Source of the DNA: Buddleja alternifolia
Lineage: Eukaryota; Streptophyta; Magnoliopsida; Lamiales; Scrophulariaceae
Direction of reading: 5' to 3'
DNA length: 64,000 nucleotides
Assembly (NCBI GenBank): GCA_019426215.1
Contig: CM033406.1
Location: 6,897,001 to 6,961,000 of the forward strand
Below, in pieces: positions 1 through 11,855 of this stretch; within the stretch, counting starts at the first letter, position 1; each line of letters opens with the position of its first letter. Position numbers and translations under genes: made by a program. A model generated the notes under the pieces. That model searched no databases. It had not been told where the DNA came from and saw only the letters and a list, made by a program, of their open reading frames with translations.

Positions 1-409
1 TTTCATACCCCGGGGGAAGACGTAAATGTTTTCTTAATCTTTGAGCATTGGATGACAAAAAACGAGAAGAATACACCTCATATGATTGAAAACCCTCATT
101 TATTTTGAGCATCTCGGAATGGATTTGTTCCTCACTTACTACAAGCGAGACTTCATCATCGGAAACATCCTCGTCCGACGAGGTCTCGTCCCACATGGCA
201 TCACCCGTAGCCCCAAACTCCCTACCGGGTGAGAGGGGTTGAACACGAGATAACGGAAGGCTTATTTTTGTTCTTTCACTCGAATCATTATCACTAGACG
301 ACACCTCGATTAATTTTTCATGACGAGAAGACAAGTTTGATGAATTACTCGATGCAAGAGAAGATATGATTTTGCTAAAAATATGAAGATAAAAGAGATG
401 ATGAAAAAC
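1..409 (-). CDS. Open reading frame of unknown function, running off the left edge
   Basis: Read on the minus strand, about 136 codons stay open from a TAA at 410-412 to the window edge. There is no upstream ATG; the first Met is about two thirds of the way in (GDAMWDET). A splice-acceptor-like TTTTTAG lies at about 375-381, so this may be an internal exon starting near 374. The peptide is rich in Ser, Asp and Glu (for example SSDEDVSDDEVSLVVSEEQ) and ends within the window at a basic stretch (NAQRLRKHLRLPPGYE). I recognise no domain. It could be a gag- or coat-like piece of a retroelement or a true gene exon. Codons look ordinary. The call rests only on the long open frame. Confidence 0.3.
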
Positions 410-1470
410 TTAGAGTTATATCTGAAGAGTTATCAAAAAAAATATTACCCGAAAAATTGTGGGAGCTCGCATGCATGGCTTAATATTTTGGAAAATATGG
501 AGAGTATGGAGCCTTGTATTTTTCAATAATTATGAAGAAAAATAAAAGGAGAAGTCTGGTATTTGAAGACTAAGAAGATATCTTGAAGAGATTATTCCAA
601 ATCCTAAAGGGATTAGAAGAGTAAGGAAGAGGAATTTTTATTGTGAAATTTTCAAAAATTGGGAAGAAAAATAAGGGAAGAGGAGAAAATATATATCCAC
701 ATGTATTTATAGCTATTTTCGAAAATAGCTACGAGAAGAGAAGACTTTTTAAATATCTTGAAAAGAAAGGAAAAGAGGAAGAAGAATTCTATTTGTACAA
801 GGAAATTAAAAGGAGGAGTTTTTATTAAACAAGGAAGCTGAGAAAACAAGCAGAACAAAAAAGAGGGGGAAATTTTCGACCCTTTCCCCTTAAAAATCGG
901 TCATCTAGGGCTCATTGGGTAGCCCATGAGCCCACCCTAAGGTCACAAGGAGGAATTGATACACCCTGCACTCTTTTTCCCTTAACCTTGATTTATTCCC
1001 ATTGGGTTTTTTCGAGGTAAGGTTTTTAACGAGGCAGTCAGTGTATCAAAAAGGATCAAAACCTTTTTGAAATTATGACAATTTATTGTACTTTCGAGAC
1101 TTTTTGAGCCTTTTATTCCAAAATTCTCAAGAGTAGAGGGGCTTAAGATGTGGGTCATAATTTTCACTTATCCTAAATAGGCTAATATGAAGTGGGCTTG
1201 TGTCAAGATGAATAAATGAAGAAGGCTTATGAATGGAAAGCTCGTGAAAAACCGAAGGATATGCTCGTGAGAATGCTAAGAGGAAAGCCCGAAGGAAAGC
1301 TCATGGAAATGCTTATGAGAAAGCTCAAATAAAAGGATATTTGGATAAATCTTATCCTAAACTACCAAATCCTAAAAAAAGGGATATGACTTATCGTATC
1401 CCCCAATATCCGAGAACAAGTTGGAAGCAATCCAAGACTCCCCAACCCTAGCCAAAATCGGCCACTAGGC
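410..1470. other. AT-rich non-coding stretch with purine-rich GAAGAG words
   Basis: No convincing gene. The plus strand is purine-rich with repeated GAAGAG/GAGAAG words at about 540-800, so short frames here are composition artefacts. It contains the 22-bp palindrome listed separately and leads into a promoter-like block. Confidence 0.4.
710..731. repeat. Perfect 22-bp palindrome
   Basis: Two 11-base arms, TAGCTATTTTC and its exact complement GAAAATAGCTA, meet at 720/721 with no spacer. The flanking bases do not pair. No function is known to me. Confidence 0.8.
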
Positions 1471-1762
1471 CTATATAAATAGGTTTTACTTCATTTTTTG
1501 TAAGTTGAAGTTTAAGAGAGAAAGTAAAGTTCTATTAGAGAGAAAGTCAAGTTTTATTAAATTGTATTACTCCAAAATTAGGGTTTATGTTCTTGAATAT
1601 TCAAAATTAATAAAGAAAGTCATTCTTTTTCCTTTTTCTCCATACATTTCGAGTTTCTCTATATTATTATAATTATTATTTGAGTGTGTGAATTATAAAA
1701 ATTAATCGAAGACCTTGTTTGGTTCTCCGATTTTCTTAGTGTGAAAATCCGAACCACATCAG
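1471..1762 (+). promoter_or_regulatory. LTR- or pararetrovirus-like promoter and leader
   Basis: A strong TATA box (CTATATAAATAGG, 1471-1483) is followed by a pyrimidine/GAGAGAAAG-rich leader, an AATAAA at 1609-1614 about 130 bp downstream, and an end reading CCACATCA before GGTACTAGGG, which loosely resembles an initiator-Met primer site. TATA, short leader and poly(A) signal in this order are the R-region layout of an LTR or an integrated pararetrovirus. No element body can be assigned on either side, so only the arrangement is supported. Confidence 0.35.
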
Positions 1763-1775
1763 GTACTAGGGTTGG

Positions 1776-3158
1776 AAAAATAGAAAAGAAAAATTGCACT
1801 ATTATGATATATTTTGGAGTTCTAGACTACTAATATATACTATACCAATTTATCTATTCTGAGAATACTTATTCATAATGAAAGAATGAGTTTAGACTAA
1901 AACCTACTTTTGAGTCATATTTTATACGAATCACTGATCTATTTCATCGTTTAATTTCCAAAAGATCTTTTGATAAGTTTAAATGTAGTTTAAACTTATT
2001 CCTAACACATGATACAATGATTCTAAATTTAGTGTGAATATCTTTATTTATTAAATTTTTTTTAAAAAAAAAAGCTTGAACTTCCTTATTATCTTATGAA
2101 ATTCCATTATGAGACATTTGTAAACTTATTTCAAACTTAATAATAAAATTTTTATTAAGGTTAAAAAAATAAAATTGATATTTGTTTTTAAACAAGAACT
2201 ACAAAGTTGCTATCAAAGAAATAATTAATTATTAGAAGTGTAAACACTACATTATACAATTGGTTAAGTCCTAGAATATTGGATCTATCTAGTGAAATGT
2301 GGGGGTTAGCTTGATGGATGAGTATGTCAAGTATTTTGCGATTAATTTTGGTCTTATATCACTTAATATGTCTTTTACTTAACACATCATATTATTGGGG
2401 TTTTAAATTGCTTTGCTCTCTATGATAAGAAATATGAAATTTGAGCAAGTACACGAGTTAGTAAAACATGTGAATTTATTGAGAAGATTGACTTATAAAA
2501 TTCAAGGTAAAGTTTTATACAATGTTATTTGGAAAAAATAAATAAAAAGATTGTGATGAAAATATATAATTTTACACTACTAAACATTGTAATTGCTAAT
2601 TAACCTCTATTGGTTATTCGTGAAAATATATATTATAATACGTGCACATGCATAAGATAAAAGAGAAAGAAAAGAGAACCATTATATAATTTATATGTTG
2701 CGAACATATATGGACTAGCATAGAGGCTAGATCCGTAATCATCGATGGGGATGGGCAGAGCCCAAAAGGAAGTCACCTCCGGGAGTAACCAAACTTTTGT
2801 GATTGGATACCCCATGAAGAAGGTTCAATGGGTAGAAACAACATGTAATGCGCGACTCAAGAAAGCACTAATTAATTTAAAGAAGAATATCTAAATTAAG
2901 AGATGTCTCCTTCCCAATCCCTAAGGAGAAGTGCTTTAGAAGTGTGATGTTAGGATGGGTCTAACCCCTTAATGAGACCAAGGCTGGAAATAATCCGCGG
3001 GGTAGAGGCCATATGTACCCTTGGAGGTTTCACTTAAGTGAGAGTTGCCATACATAGGCCGTGCTATGGGTTGGGCTAACCCTAGAACCTCACGAGAATC
3101 AAGATCAGAGCGTATAGGGCGAACTATGACTGATGTCAATACTATGTGTGTGATGTAT
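1776..3158. other. AT-rich intergenic DNA, then unclassified repeat-like DNA
   Basis: 1776-2740 is AT-rich with no supported gene. From about 2741 the composition changes to mixed sequence resembling an LTR or untranslated region, but I could not place it in a family. It abuts the LTR fragment beginning at 3159. Confidence 0.35.
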
Positions 3159-3760
3159 TTGTTAGGATTATGCCCTAAATGCCAATGAGGAATTAAATTG
3201 TATAGAGCCTATACATTTATGTTGTACAAACTTTATCTAATGAAATAAAGGCAATTTTATATTTGTTCATATGAATCTTAATGGCATTAATGGGTATTAA
3301 ACATTTAAGTCCCAAAGAAATCAAGAGGGAGCTTCTACTCCTTAAGGATTAAGGAGACGGACACTAGAAGCATCAGTTCCTTGATTATCTTCAATAGGGT
3401 TCGCAAGTCAAAAAGTCTTAATTGGGCATTATGACCAGACTTGTATGACACAAGCTCTTACAAGGAGTATCAGTTGGTTGTTCGTTTTATGCCCACAAAT
3501 GTCATAGAGGATAGGAATTATATGGCATTATTTTGTAATTAAACATTCTTTTTAAATAAAAGGCATTTTATGTTGTTTTGTTATAGGCATTTGTAAGTTT
3601 CATGAAAAACATTTAGTCCTTGACATTAAGGCGCATCTTCTACTCCCTATAGGTTAGGGAGGTCGGCACTATATGTAGAGAAATGACGTTTCTTGGAATA
3701 TATGTAGAGAAATGATGTAGGCTCATTAAATTGGATAAAGACATAAACATCGAGCCTATT
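3159..3760 (+). repeat. Fragment of a copia LTR related to the 4482-6124 LTR
   Basis: Starts TGTTAGGATTATGCCC and then follows the beginning of the 4482 LTR in order: ATGCCAATGAGGA, GTTGTACAA, a run containing AAAGGCA, TTCTTAATGGCAT-like words, GGTTCGCAAGTC, and the AAGGAGT.TCAGT block. Later words (TCTTCTACTCC, GGAGG-CGGCACT) recur near 3630-3670. The two LTRs are clearly diverged, so this is an older or sister copy without its 3' half. Confidence 0.6.
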
Positions 3761-3769
3761 CTCCATGTA

Positions 3770-4470
3770 AGACTTGGGAGAAGCCACTTGTATAGTAGAG
3801 CATATAGAATGATCGGATCCTCCCAAGCCCTTTGCTTAGAATAAATCCTAAAGAAATTTATGATAGAAAATCTTAAAAAAAGGCTCTTGCCTATGAGGAA
3901 GAGCAATGGGTAGCCATAAAATATATCATGAAGTACTAGAGTAGAACTTAGGATATATTTTTTGTCTATGCCTATGGAGAACTGATAATGGAAGTTTATA
4001 CTTACTCGAACTTGGAGTTTGACAAAGAAGATTAAAATTCCACTTTGGGTTTGTAAACACCCTCAAATGTAGAGTAGTAACTTAGAATTTTTTTTAAGTA
4101 AAGTACTACACTACTAAGAATGAATATGAAACTGACTTGAAGCCTCGGAGGCTGTCAAGGAAACAGTTTGGATCTGAAGTTTGTGGTGGAACTTCTATAG
4201 GTCCCTAGCGTGCAGCTTGGATTGTCACTTTTCTGTGACAAAATGGAGCTTACACGCTGGCCAGGGAATCGAGGTCTCACAAATCCAGACACAATGTTGA
4301 GAGATACAACATCTTTTAAGAGATCATTAGGAAATGCGATATAGCCTTGTAGAAAATAACCTCAGCCAATAACACGATTGACCCACTCAATGGACCATTA
4401 TCATAGGTGGTGCTAGAGCGACATCTTTACAAAATGGGTATTGGATATCATAGCGATTGGCATAGAGTGT
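3770..4470 (+). pseudogene. Copia RNase H remnant (Co-A)
   Basis: Plus-strand translation gives the tail of a Ty1/copia polyprotein with stops and shifts: EASEAVKETVW, a KFVVEL step, a decayed CDN motif, then a segment matching the N..RYH...E....GDI pattern of copia RNase H C-termini. The same sequence occurs in reverse at about 54.6-55.4 kb in Co-B, which supports the family call. It is followed at once by the polypurine tract AAGTGGGAGA (4471-4480) and the 3' LTR. Only the last part of pol survives; no gag, protease, integrase or 5' LTR is seen. Confidence 0.7.
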
Positions 4471-4481
4471 AAGTGGGAGAT

Positions 4482-6124
4482 TGTTGGGTTTGTCCCTTCG
4501 ATGCCAATGAGGAGTTAGAGAATAGGGTACTTGTTTATATTGTACAACCTAACAAGTAATATAAAGGCATTAGTAAGTTGTTCATATAATTCTTAATGGC
4601 ATCTATAAGTCTTAAAGGAACAACTAGTCCATGTGTATCAAGGCAGATCTTCCACTCCTTATAGTAGTTGAGGAGATAGGCAGTGGAAGGATTTGGTACT
4701 TGCTCACTTAAACGGTTCGCAAGTCTAAGAATCTCAATTGGGCATTAAGATTCGTGTGGACTTATATGACACATGCTCTGACAAGGAGTGTCAGTCGAAC
4801 ACTATGGGATAGTGGAAGTTTGTGTCATAGATACATTGATTGAATTAGTGTATTCGAACATGACTCGTAGTAATCCGATCACATCAGTTTTTACTTCGTG
4901 ACTGTTAATGGTTGGATTACTGATTATGATAGTATGCGTGAGCTTTAGACCTGAGGATTCACGGTCACATGTGCTTGTGACGTTGGTTCTGTCATTAGAG
5001 TAGTTAGGCCCAATTCACCCGTTGGTGGGGCCAACCTCAAACTGCGTTCCAATGGGCAAGTAGCAGTTGTGAAGTGATTACCAAGAGAGAATTCACTGTC
5101 TCAAAAGTAAATGAGAAGTATCCTATTCGATCATAAATAAATGAGATTGAAAGTCTCTGGCCAAAGCTCATGAAATAATCCGTGTTGGACATTGAGGGTA
5201 GTTTGGTAATCTCATGTTACTATGATTCTTAGCATAGCATTTAGTCCTGTGAGTGTGACATATTCCATGACTCTCACTCGATCAAGATACGTCAGTGAAG
5301 GGCTTATACTCATGCAGTATTCATAATCAAGAGGTTTGTAATGATATGGTCATTTCGTACTCTGTTGAGCTACGATGTGGAGCTATGGTGCTGGCTAGGT
5401 GTCACCCACATCCTTTGGCATCCTCCCATTGCCAATTGAGACGAACCTAAAGGGTCACGCTAAAGGAATAGATGGGGAAATTGGGTTTTATATTTGGAGG
5501 AGGTATTGGTAATTTGTCCTTTGGAAGGACGAATTCATTTAATTGGTTTAATTAAATTAAACATGGATAATTAAATTAATTATGTCGACTTTGTCAACTA
5601 TGAATATTAATTAATTAAAGTATTAATTTAATCTGTGTATATTTAATTGGATTAAATATTAGAGGGTTAAATTAATTGGACTAAGTTGACTGGGTCAACA
5701 TAGCCCAAATAATTGTCCAATAGCCTATATTGGTATGTGACTGGTGGGCTTAGTTGGAGGATTTAATTAATCCTCCAACACAAGCTCTAGAGTAACACAA
5801 TTCACATAACAAGTTACATTACGTGAAATTCCTCCACCAGAAATACAACACAAAGAAAAATTCTCTTCCACTCTCTCTCACCTAGCCGCCTATGGAGATT
5901 GGAGAGGGAGATTTCCTGAGTCGATTCAGCCGTACGATAATCTAGAGACGGGACACGTGGACCGCTGAACTAAGATTTGGGAGGATTTATTAAAAACGCA
6001 AAAAGGTAAGTTTTTTGTATTCATCCTTTTCATTAAAATCAACGAATAAACGAATTGATCTTGGCTTTGGGAATTCGGATATGATTTTACGTTTCCGTTG
6101 TGCATGATATCAGGATTCCCAACA
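4482..6124 (+). repeat. 3' LTR of copia remnant Co-A
   Basis: Begins TGTTGGGTTTGTCCC directly after the polypurine tract AAGTGGGAGA and ends GGATTCCCAACA, giving TG...CA ends over 1643 bp. The minus-strand LTR at 52918-54598 is the same family (shared ends, CATGATA.CAGGATT before the terminus, and the hairpin-rich centre). The internal stretch at about 5500-5700 is dominated by TTAATTAA words. Confidence 0.8.
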
Positions 6125-6714
6125 AAATATACATCGTGCAAAGGACGACACAGAGGAATTTTTCTGTTTAACGGGTCATAGTGTCTCTTGTTCCTTTTAG
6201 ACTCTATGACCTGGACTAAATGATTGGTCAAAATTCAACTATATCTAAATAAAGACCAAAATACCCTTAATATTGAATAAAATAGCAAAAAGACCAGAAA
6301 TGGACAAGGATCCGCGCTAAACAAAAAAATCGGGTCGGGGACTTGATGACCCGACCCTACGACCCAATGACTCAAATGATCAGGACCACTCTTAGTAAGA
6401 CGCGTGGCATAATCTCATTAGCCAAATTGGCACAATCACAAATTATAAGGTTCTCCCTATAAATACCCCCAAGGGCTCATTTGTATGCATTATTAACTCT
6501 CTAGATTAACCTTGTTTTGTCTCTAATATTTCACCTCTAATAGTAACGAAGTTGAAGCTATTATTAAGGTTAAACTGAACTATATGAATTGACTTGATCC
6601 TATTTGACCAGGTATAAAGGCATCTTGACCTAACTCAAGTGCAGTCTATAATCTCCATTAATCTGGGATTGGGTTCGACCTCAGGGTCGTTGACTTAGTC
6701 CAAATTGCCCAACA
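6125..6714 (+). repeat. LTR-like fragment with TATA box
   Basis: After the Co-A LTR comes a second LTR-like segment: a GGGTCGGGGACTTGATGACCC block, TATA at 6458-6465 (TATAAATACCCC), a leader with several ATTA words, and a CCCAACA end at about 6714. It could be the tail of a gypsy LTR. No coding remnant is attached. Confidence 0.4.
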
Positions 6715-6731
6715 AAATTCGAGCTAAATTA

Positions 6732-6737
<6 letters not shown>

Positions 6738-6769
<32 letters not shown>

Positions 6770-6772
6770 CAC
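6738..6772. repeat. Compound (AT)n(CA)n microsatellite
   Basis: About twelve AT units followed directly by a short CA run. Confidence 0.9.
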
Positions 6773-7204
6773 ATGTTAAACGCTTAGTCACACGCTTAGG
6801 CGTGTAAGGCTGCAAGAGAAGAGAGAGTTTTGAGGAGTTTAAATACGTCTTTTATATTCTAAGCCTCCAGACAGATGTATGTGTTTTCCTCTCTACATTC
6901 TGAAAAGCTACAAAATCAAAAACTCCTACCTCTCTTTATACACTATAGCCCCTACCTACAATACATAGAAGAGAAAGTCTTCATATTTTTTTCGGCATGG
7001 AACCTAGGGATAAGATGATTTCATTGCTTGGTTTACAAGAGAAGTTCCATTCATTAGACGAGACAAAACTCAACGAAGATAGAAAAATCAACCACTTCAC
7101 TTCTACGGGCCAATTTTCATTTTTTAATCAGTAAAATTTTATATGCTATCTGAATTGCCCACTTGAGAATTTATATTTTTCGCTGCATTTTGTTTTATTC
7201 TTGT
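6773..7204. other. No supported feature
   Basis: Mixed intergenic sequence between the microsatellite and the copia remnant; no gene or clear repeat end is seen. An upstream part of the decayed copia pol may reach into its right side. Confidence 0.3.
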
Positions 7205-7760
7205 TTCCCAACATGGGAAGCTGTGAAGTGACTACTAAAATACTTAGAAGGCACATCAAGTATGTGCATGTGTTTTTCGACTAGTAGTGTCACTTTGGAC
7301 AGCTTCGTGGATGCTGACTTAGGTTGTAATTAAGATGGTCAGAAGAGCACCTCGGGATATGTCTACACTTTGGGTGGCACAACAATTAGTTGGATGTCAA
7401 GGCTACAAAAGTGTGTAGCACTTTCTACAACCAAAGCCGAGTAAATAGCTATTTAAAAAGTTGGGAAGAAATGGTTTGGTTGAAGAATTTTTTAAGGGAA
7501 ATTGACAGGGAACAGAGGCATCATGCACTTTATAGTGATAGTCAGAGTGCGATTTGTCTTACATAGAATCAGATATTTCATTCGAGGACAAAACACATTC
7601 AGATGAAGTATCATCACATTCGATAGATGATTGATGATGGGACTTTGGAGTTGAAGAAGATTTTGGGTATGAAGAATCAGACAGACATGTTGACTAAGGG
7701 GGTGATCATCGAGAAACTGAGGCTTTGCATGGCTATAGTTGACCTTGAGTTTCTGTGATA
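7205..7760 (+). pseudogene. Copia RNase H remnant (second family)
   Basis: Plus-strand reading with corrected frames shows the copia RNase H order: VDADLG, GQKSTSGYVYTLGG, TTISWMSRLQK, VALSTTKAE, then the YSDSQSA, FHSRTKHIQMKYHHIR and TDMLTKG steps. Stops interrupt it (a TAG replaces Tyr after KAE) and at least two frame changes occur. It is followed by a polypurine tract AGGTGGGAGAA (about 7858-7868) and an LTR start. Only the final domain of pol remains. Confidence 0.75.
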
Positions 7761-7869
7761 AGGAGGCCGACCTATGCTATAGAGAGAGTGCATTTACTTG
7801 GAGAAGTAGGATTGCGGGTTTGAAGATGAGATTTCTTTTTACTTTGAGATTGGTCTCCAGGTGGGAGAA

Positions 7870-8965
7870 TGATGCGCTATGATGCACGAACACTCCGAAA
7901 AATGACCCCGTGCAGTGTCGGACACACGGTGGACATGGACACGGCTACGGGACGTGTCGGACATGGCAAAAGTGTGTCCAGAATTCAAAATAAATAAATA
8001 AAATTCGGACACGGCACAGACATGTTCAGGACACTTCGGGGCATATTTTTTGCATTTTTTAATGTATTTTTAATATAAATGTATTTATATATATATATAT
8101 ATGTAATTATATATAAATGAAACTTTATAGTTTACAAAAACATTTTTATTAATAAGTTGTTATTTTGTGTAAAAATAGGTTGCTCATATACAAATAGTGA
8201 ATATATATATATAGGTTGTTATTAATACGTTGTTGAATTGTTGATTATTATCTAATAGGTGCTCAATTACTCATAAGTTTATAACATATTATATATATAT
8301 ACATAAAATATGGGCATATGTGTCCGAGCTTTGTCCGTGTCTTAAATTTTTAAGAATTGATGTGTCCCGTGTCAGTGTCGTGTAGTGTCTGTGTCTACGT
8401 GTCCGTGTCTGTGCAACATAGATGATGGGGGTATATGTGTGGAAACAATCAAAGTGCAAGGATGTGGTCAAGAGAAGAAAAATAAATTCGGCCAAGGGGG
8501 CTTTGGTGCGAGTAATGTCGCACTGCAGTGAGCACAATGGCTCGCCGTGACACGGCATGATAGAAGCAAAGGTGCTCGTGCCAGGGCTAGCACTTATGTG
8601 GGCGAGTCAAGCATGGCTACTACATGATCACGCTGCTACGAGCGCTTCTGCTCGCCACGGAGCGAGCCCAACATCTGAAGCGAGTTTTTTCAGATATTTT
8701 GGATTTTTTGGCATGTTTGAAGTTACCTAAGTGTGTTAGGGCTTGTGTAACTTCGTCTTAAAGTATTATTCGTATAAGTAGATGATTTCTCATCATTGTA
8801 ATTGATCACTCTTATACAATTAATAAAATCTCTCTAGCATAGGTACGTGGACGTAGGTATTATTAGTCGAACCACGTAAATCTCATCTTATTTTCTAGCT
8901 TTAAATTTCACTTTTAAGTTCTATATGTGCGTTGATTCATAGTAGTAGTCAAGATCATCTTTATG
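7870..8965 (+). repeat. 3' LTR of the second copia remnant, carrying an internal insertion
   Basis: Starts TGATGCGC right after the polypurine tract. Its R/U5 part shows AATTAATAAAATCTC followed by GTACGTGGACGTAGG and CGAACCACGTAAATCTC, a combination typical of Tnt1/Tork-type copia LTRs. The 3' edge is not certain. The U3 part at 8500-8680 is unusually GC-rich with repeated GCTCGCC/GGCGAG words. A transposon-like insertion interrupts it at about 7885-8425. Confidence 0.6.
7885..8425. mobile_element. MITE-like element with GTGTCCG-rich inverted ends
   Basis: The left 150 bp and right 130 bp carry many GTGTC/GACAC words in opposite orientation (CGGACACGG at left, CCGTGTC at right), around an AT-rich centre with TATATATA runs. 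This fits a non-autonomous inverted-repeat transposon inserted in the LTR. Exact ends and target duplication are not resolved. No transposase is encoded. Confidence 0.45.
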
Positions 8966-9148
8966 CGGCATAAAATATATTTAACCTTAACTTGTTTCTT
9001 CCAGTCCTTCCATAGAGAATTCTAGCGCATAATCTATTGCTTCAATCGGAAAGTAGTATTGGCCTACAAGAGCACAGATATTGATGTGAGTAATAAGGAA
9101 AAAATCAAAAGATTAGATACATGTATGATATATACAATCAAAAGATAA

Positions 9149-9688
9149 GGCTCTGTTTGGATGTGTTTTAATTTTATTTTCAATCGTCATTTTCTAAAAT
9201 ATACGGAAAAATGAGTTTTTTTATTGTTGTGTGAAAATGACGACATGTTTGGTTGTGTTTCTGAAAATGATTGGAATTGATAATTTGATGATGTGTGAAA
9301 TGGTTGAGTTAGTTAAATGTAATAATTACATATATAGTATAGATAAAATAATAGATAATATTATATTTATTAAAATGATAAAAAAAATTGACCCAAAAAA
9401 AAGCACTAGAAATACTCAAAATGGGTCTTAATATGCACAAGCTTATGAAGGTCAATATTATGTATTTTATTTTACTATAGCACCATGCCGAAAAAATAAA
9501 TTTTTTGAAGGAGATGTGAGAGAAAGAAAAATGTGAGTGTGAATTGGTAAAGTAAAATGTACTTATTGGAGAATATGAAAGTTAAAATGAAAATAAGTGT
9601 ATTTTTAGTTGAGAATGGTGTAAAATGTGTATTTTTATTTTCAAATAAAAATAAAAATATGGCTCCGAAAACACAAACAAACACAGCC
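9149..9688. mobile_element. Tourist-like MITE (PIF/Harbinger type)
   Basis: Left end GGCTCTGTTTGGATGTGTTTT and right end, read inverted, GGCTGTGTTTGTTTGTGTTTT form imperfect terminal inverted repeats. Both sides carry the trinucleotide TAA (9146-9148 and 9689-9691), the usual target duplication of PIF/Harbinger elements. It is 540 bp, AT-rich and non-coding. Confidence 0.8.
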
Positions 9689-9691
9689 TAA

Positions 9692-10847
9692 GCACTTCAT
9701 TTTTTTTGAAAAATTCTGTTACATGATATATGATAGGAATATCAAACCACGACAAATTACAACCAACTAGCTAATACGATTATCCAACAACTACTATGAA
9801 AGTAGAGAAAAGCCAACACTCTTTCGGTGAGATTCAAATCTAAAACCTCTAATATCTTGGACTTTAGTTTTACCAATAGAGTTAGACTTCATCGACTATC
9901 ACAAACTTCATTATCTCCCCGAATCTAGTCAAAAGGTCTAAAGAATTGACACAAAACTTATATATTGTCAACATATAATGATTAATAATTCTAAATTACT
10001 TTATAAGTAACACAAATCACGAAAATTTCAAGGAAATTAAAGAGAAATAGTAAAATGAAAAAAAATTGGAGTAATATTTTTGTTCAAGCAAATAGCAGTT
10101 TCATTTGGAACAATTACTTTAATGACAATATTTCTCATATCTTACTTTCTCTCAACCACCCACCAGGTATGAATTATATTTCTCACATATCACTTTCTCT
10201 CTCTTTCTCTTCATCTTGTCTTGTATAGGTAATTCTGGTAGGCCGAATGCAATGATTTAAGTATGTATTTTGTATCTATTTTTTTCACACAAGTATATGT
10301 GGGGACCACTTGCAATACACCATTGAGAGAGAGAGACACCAGAACCATTAGACTTTATCTAACATAATTTTTTCCGTGTTGTAGTTCCTTTTTTCTGTAA
10401 AATTAAAAATCTTCATTTAGTACTGGAAAAGAACAAACTAGATATGAATTTGCATACGACTTAACATACAATTCCAAGTTGATAATAAGCATAATATGAG
10501 TAATTATAAAAACTAAATCAATAAAATTCGTTAATTCAGGGAAGTGATAATATTTTGGGATAACCTTTTAATTGCTAGAAAAATTGCGTGCTTTAGAGTT
10601 AATACACCAATCAAAGTTTAGGTTGGAATTATAAAAAATATATCAATGTGGTATATCATCTTTTTTAAATTAAAACTATAATTTTATCTACAAATTCGTA
10701 CACAATTTAAACCTAATACATAATATAAGTTCAAACAGACGACAACCTCCTTTGTCCATATATAAAATAACCATATATTTGAAAAAAATAATTATATTTT
10801 TAAATTTGAACTAAATGATAATTTGATCTTTAAATATAATTTCATTT
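9692..10847. other. AT-rich intergenic DNA, no supported gene
   Basis: No reading frame with recognisable content. A short (GA)n run lies near 10325. The stretch ends at the left target duplication of the LINE. Confidence 0.5.
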
Positions 10848-10862
10848 CATTTCGACATGCAT

Positions 10863-11592
10863 TTTTTTTTTTTTTTGCACAAAGCAAGCATATTTCATAT
10901 AACTGCACAAAACTTACATTTACTCCAGGCATACTTGGGTCACAAAATCAGCAAATTTACAAACAATAAATCTCCATATTGTATCAGCTATAGTCTTACT
11001 ATCACTACAAGTAGCAAGAAAAATTCTCCTATTCCTTTCTATCCAAATTATATAAATGGTAGCTAAAAAAAATAGCTCTTTTAAGGCAACTAAACTCTTT
11101 CTTACCTCTACTAATTTTCTTAATCTAGTCCAAAACCCCGAGCCATTTGAACTGTTGAACTTGAATACCGACTCTTCTCCACACTTTAATCACCACTTCT
11201 TTCGAGTAATCACACTCAAAGAACAAGTGGTCTCGAGTTTCATCCTTCAAAGCACAAAAAACACATCTTGTGTCATCTAAGTACTTCCACTTAGCAATCC
11301 TATCTCTAGTTTTCAATCGATTCTGGATAGCCATCCAAGTTATTATTCTATGCCTTGCAAATGGCCTTTCCCCCAAACAATTTTCCTCCAATTAACCTCC
11401 TCTTCATGCTCCTGCACATGTGCATAGGCTTTTTGAATATTAAATCCACCCCCCTGACAAGTATCATGTACCACATCCACAGCTTCTAACATCACATCTC
11501 TAATCCCCAGAAGCCTCTTCCATAACCAGGAGCTTGTACTTTTCACCCCGACAGTCCACATTGATTCCGATTTTATGTAGTAAGCATGCACC
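10863..11592 (-). mobile_element. 5'-truncated LINE (non-LTR retrotransposon), zf-RVT region
   Basis: Minus-strand translation gives the C-terminal part of a plant LINE reverse transcriptase. A segment ending NWRKIVWGKG is followed, in a shifted frame, by the zinc-binding zf-RVT pattern ARHRIITWMAIQNRLKTRDR, CVFCALKDETRDHLFFEC. It ends after TIYIIWIERNRRIF and a CLE stop. A poly(A) tail (T-run on the plus strand, about 10863-10878) marks the 3' end. CATTTCGACAT[G/T]CAT flanks both sides (10848-10862 and 11593-11607), a 15-bp target duplication with one mismatch. Truncation plus one frameshift near 11365 make it inactive. Confidence 0.9.
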
Positions 11593-11855
11593 CATTTCGA
11601 CATTCATTTTCTGTTATGAATCATGATGTTGGAATGAATTAAAGAATGGAGATTCCATTTCTCTTACATATCAGCCAGACCCAAAACGTAAAGGCATAGA
11701 TTGAAAACTTAAACAAACAAGACATGTTATTCTAATGCGTGCATTGTAAAAATAAAAATCTTATAAATTGTCCGTGCTGGGAAAATTATTTTGGTCATCA
11801 TATAAAAGTATAAACTCAGGGGATAGAGGAGGAATAATTAATCCAAAACTATAGG

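Noticed and set aside
9231..9684. Short frames on both strands
   Set aside because: They lie inside a non-coding Tourist-like MITE.
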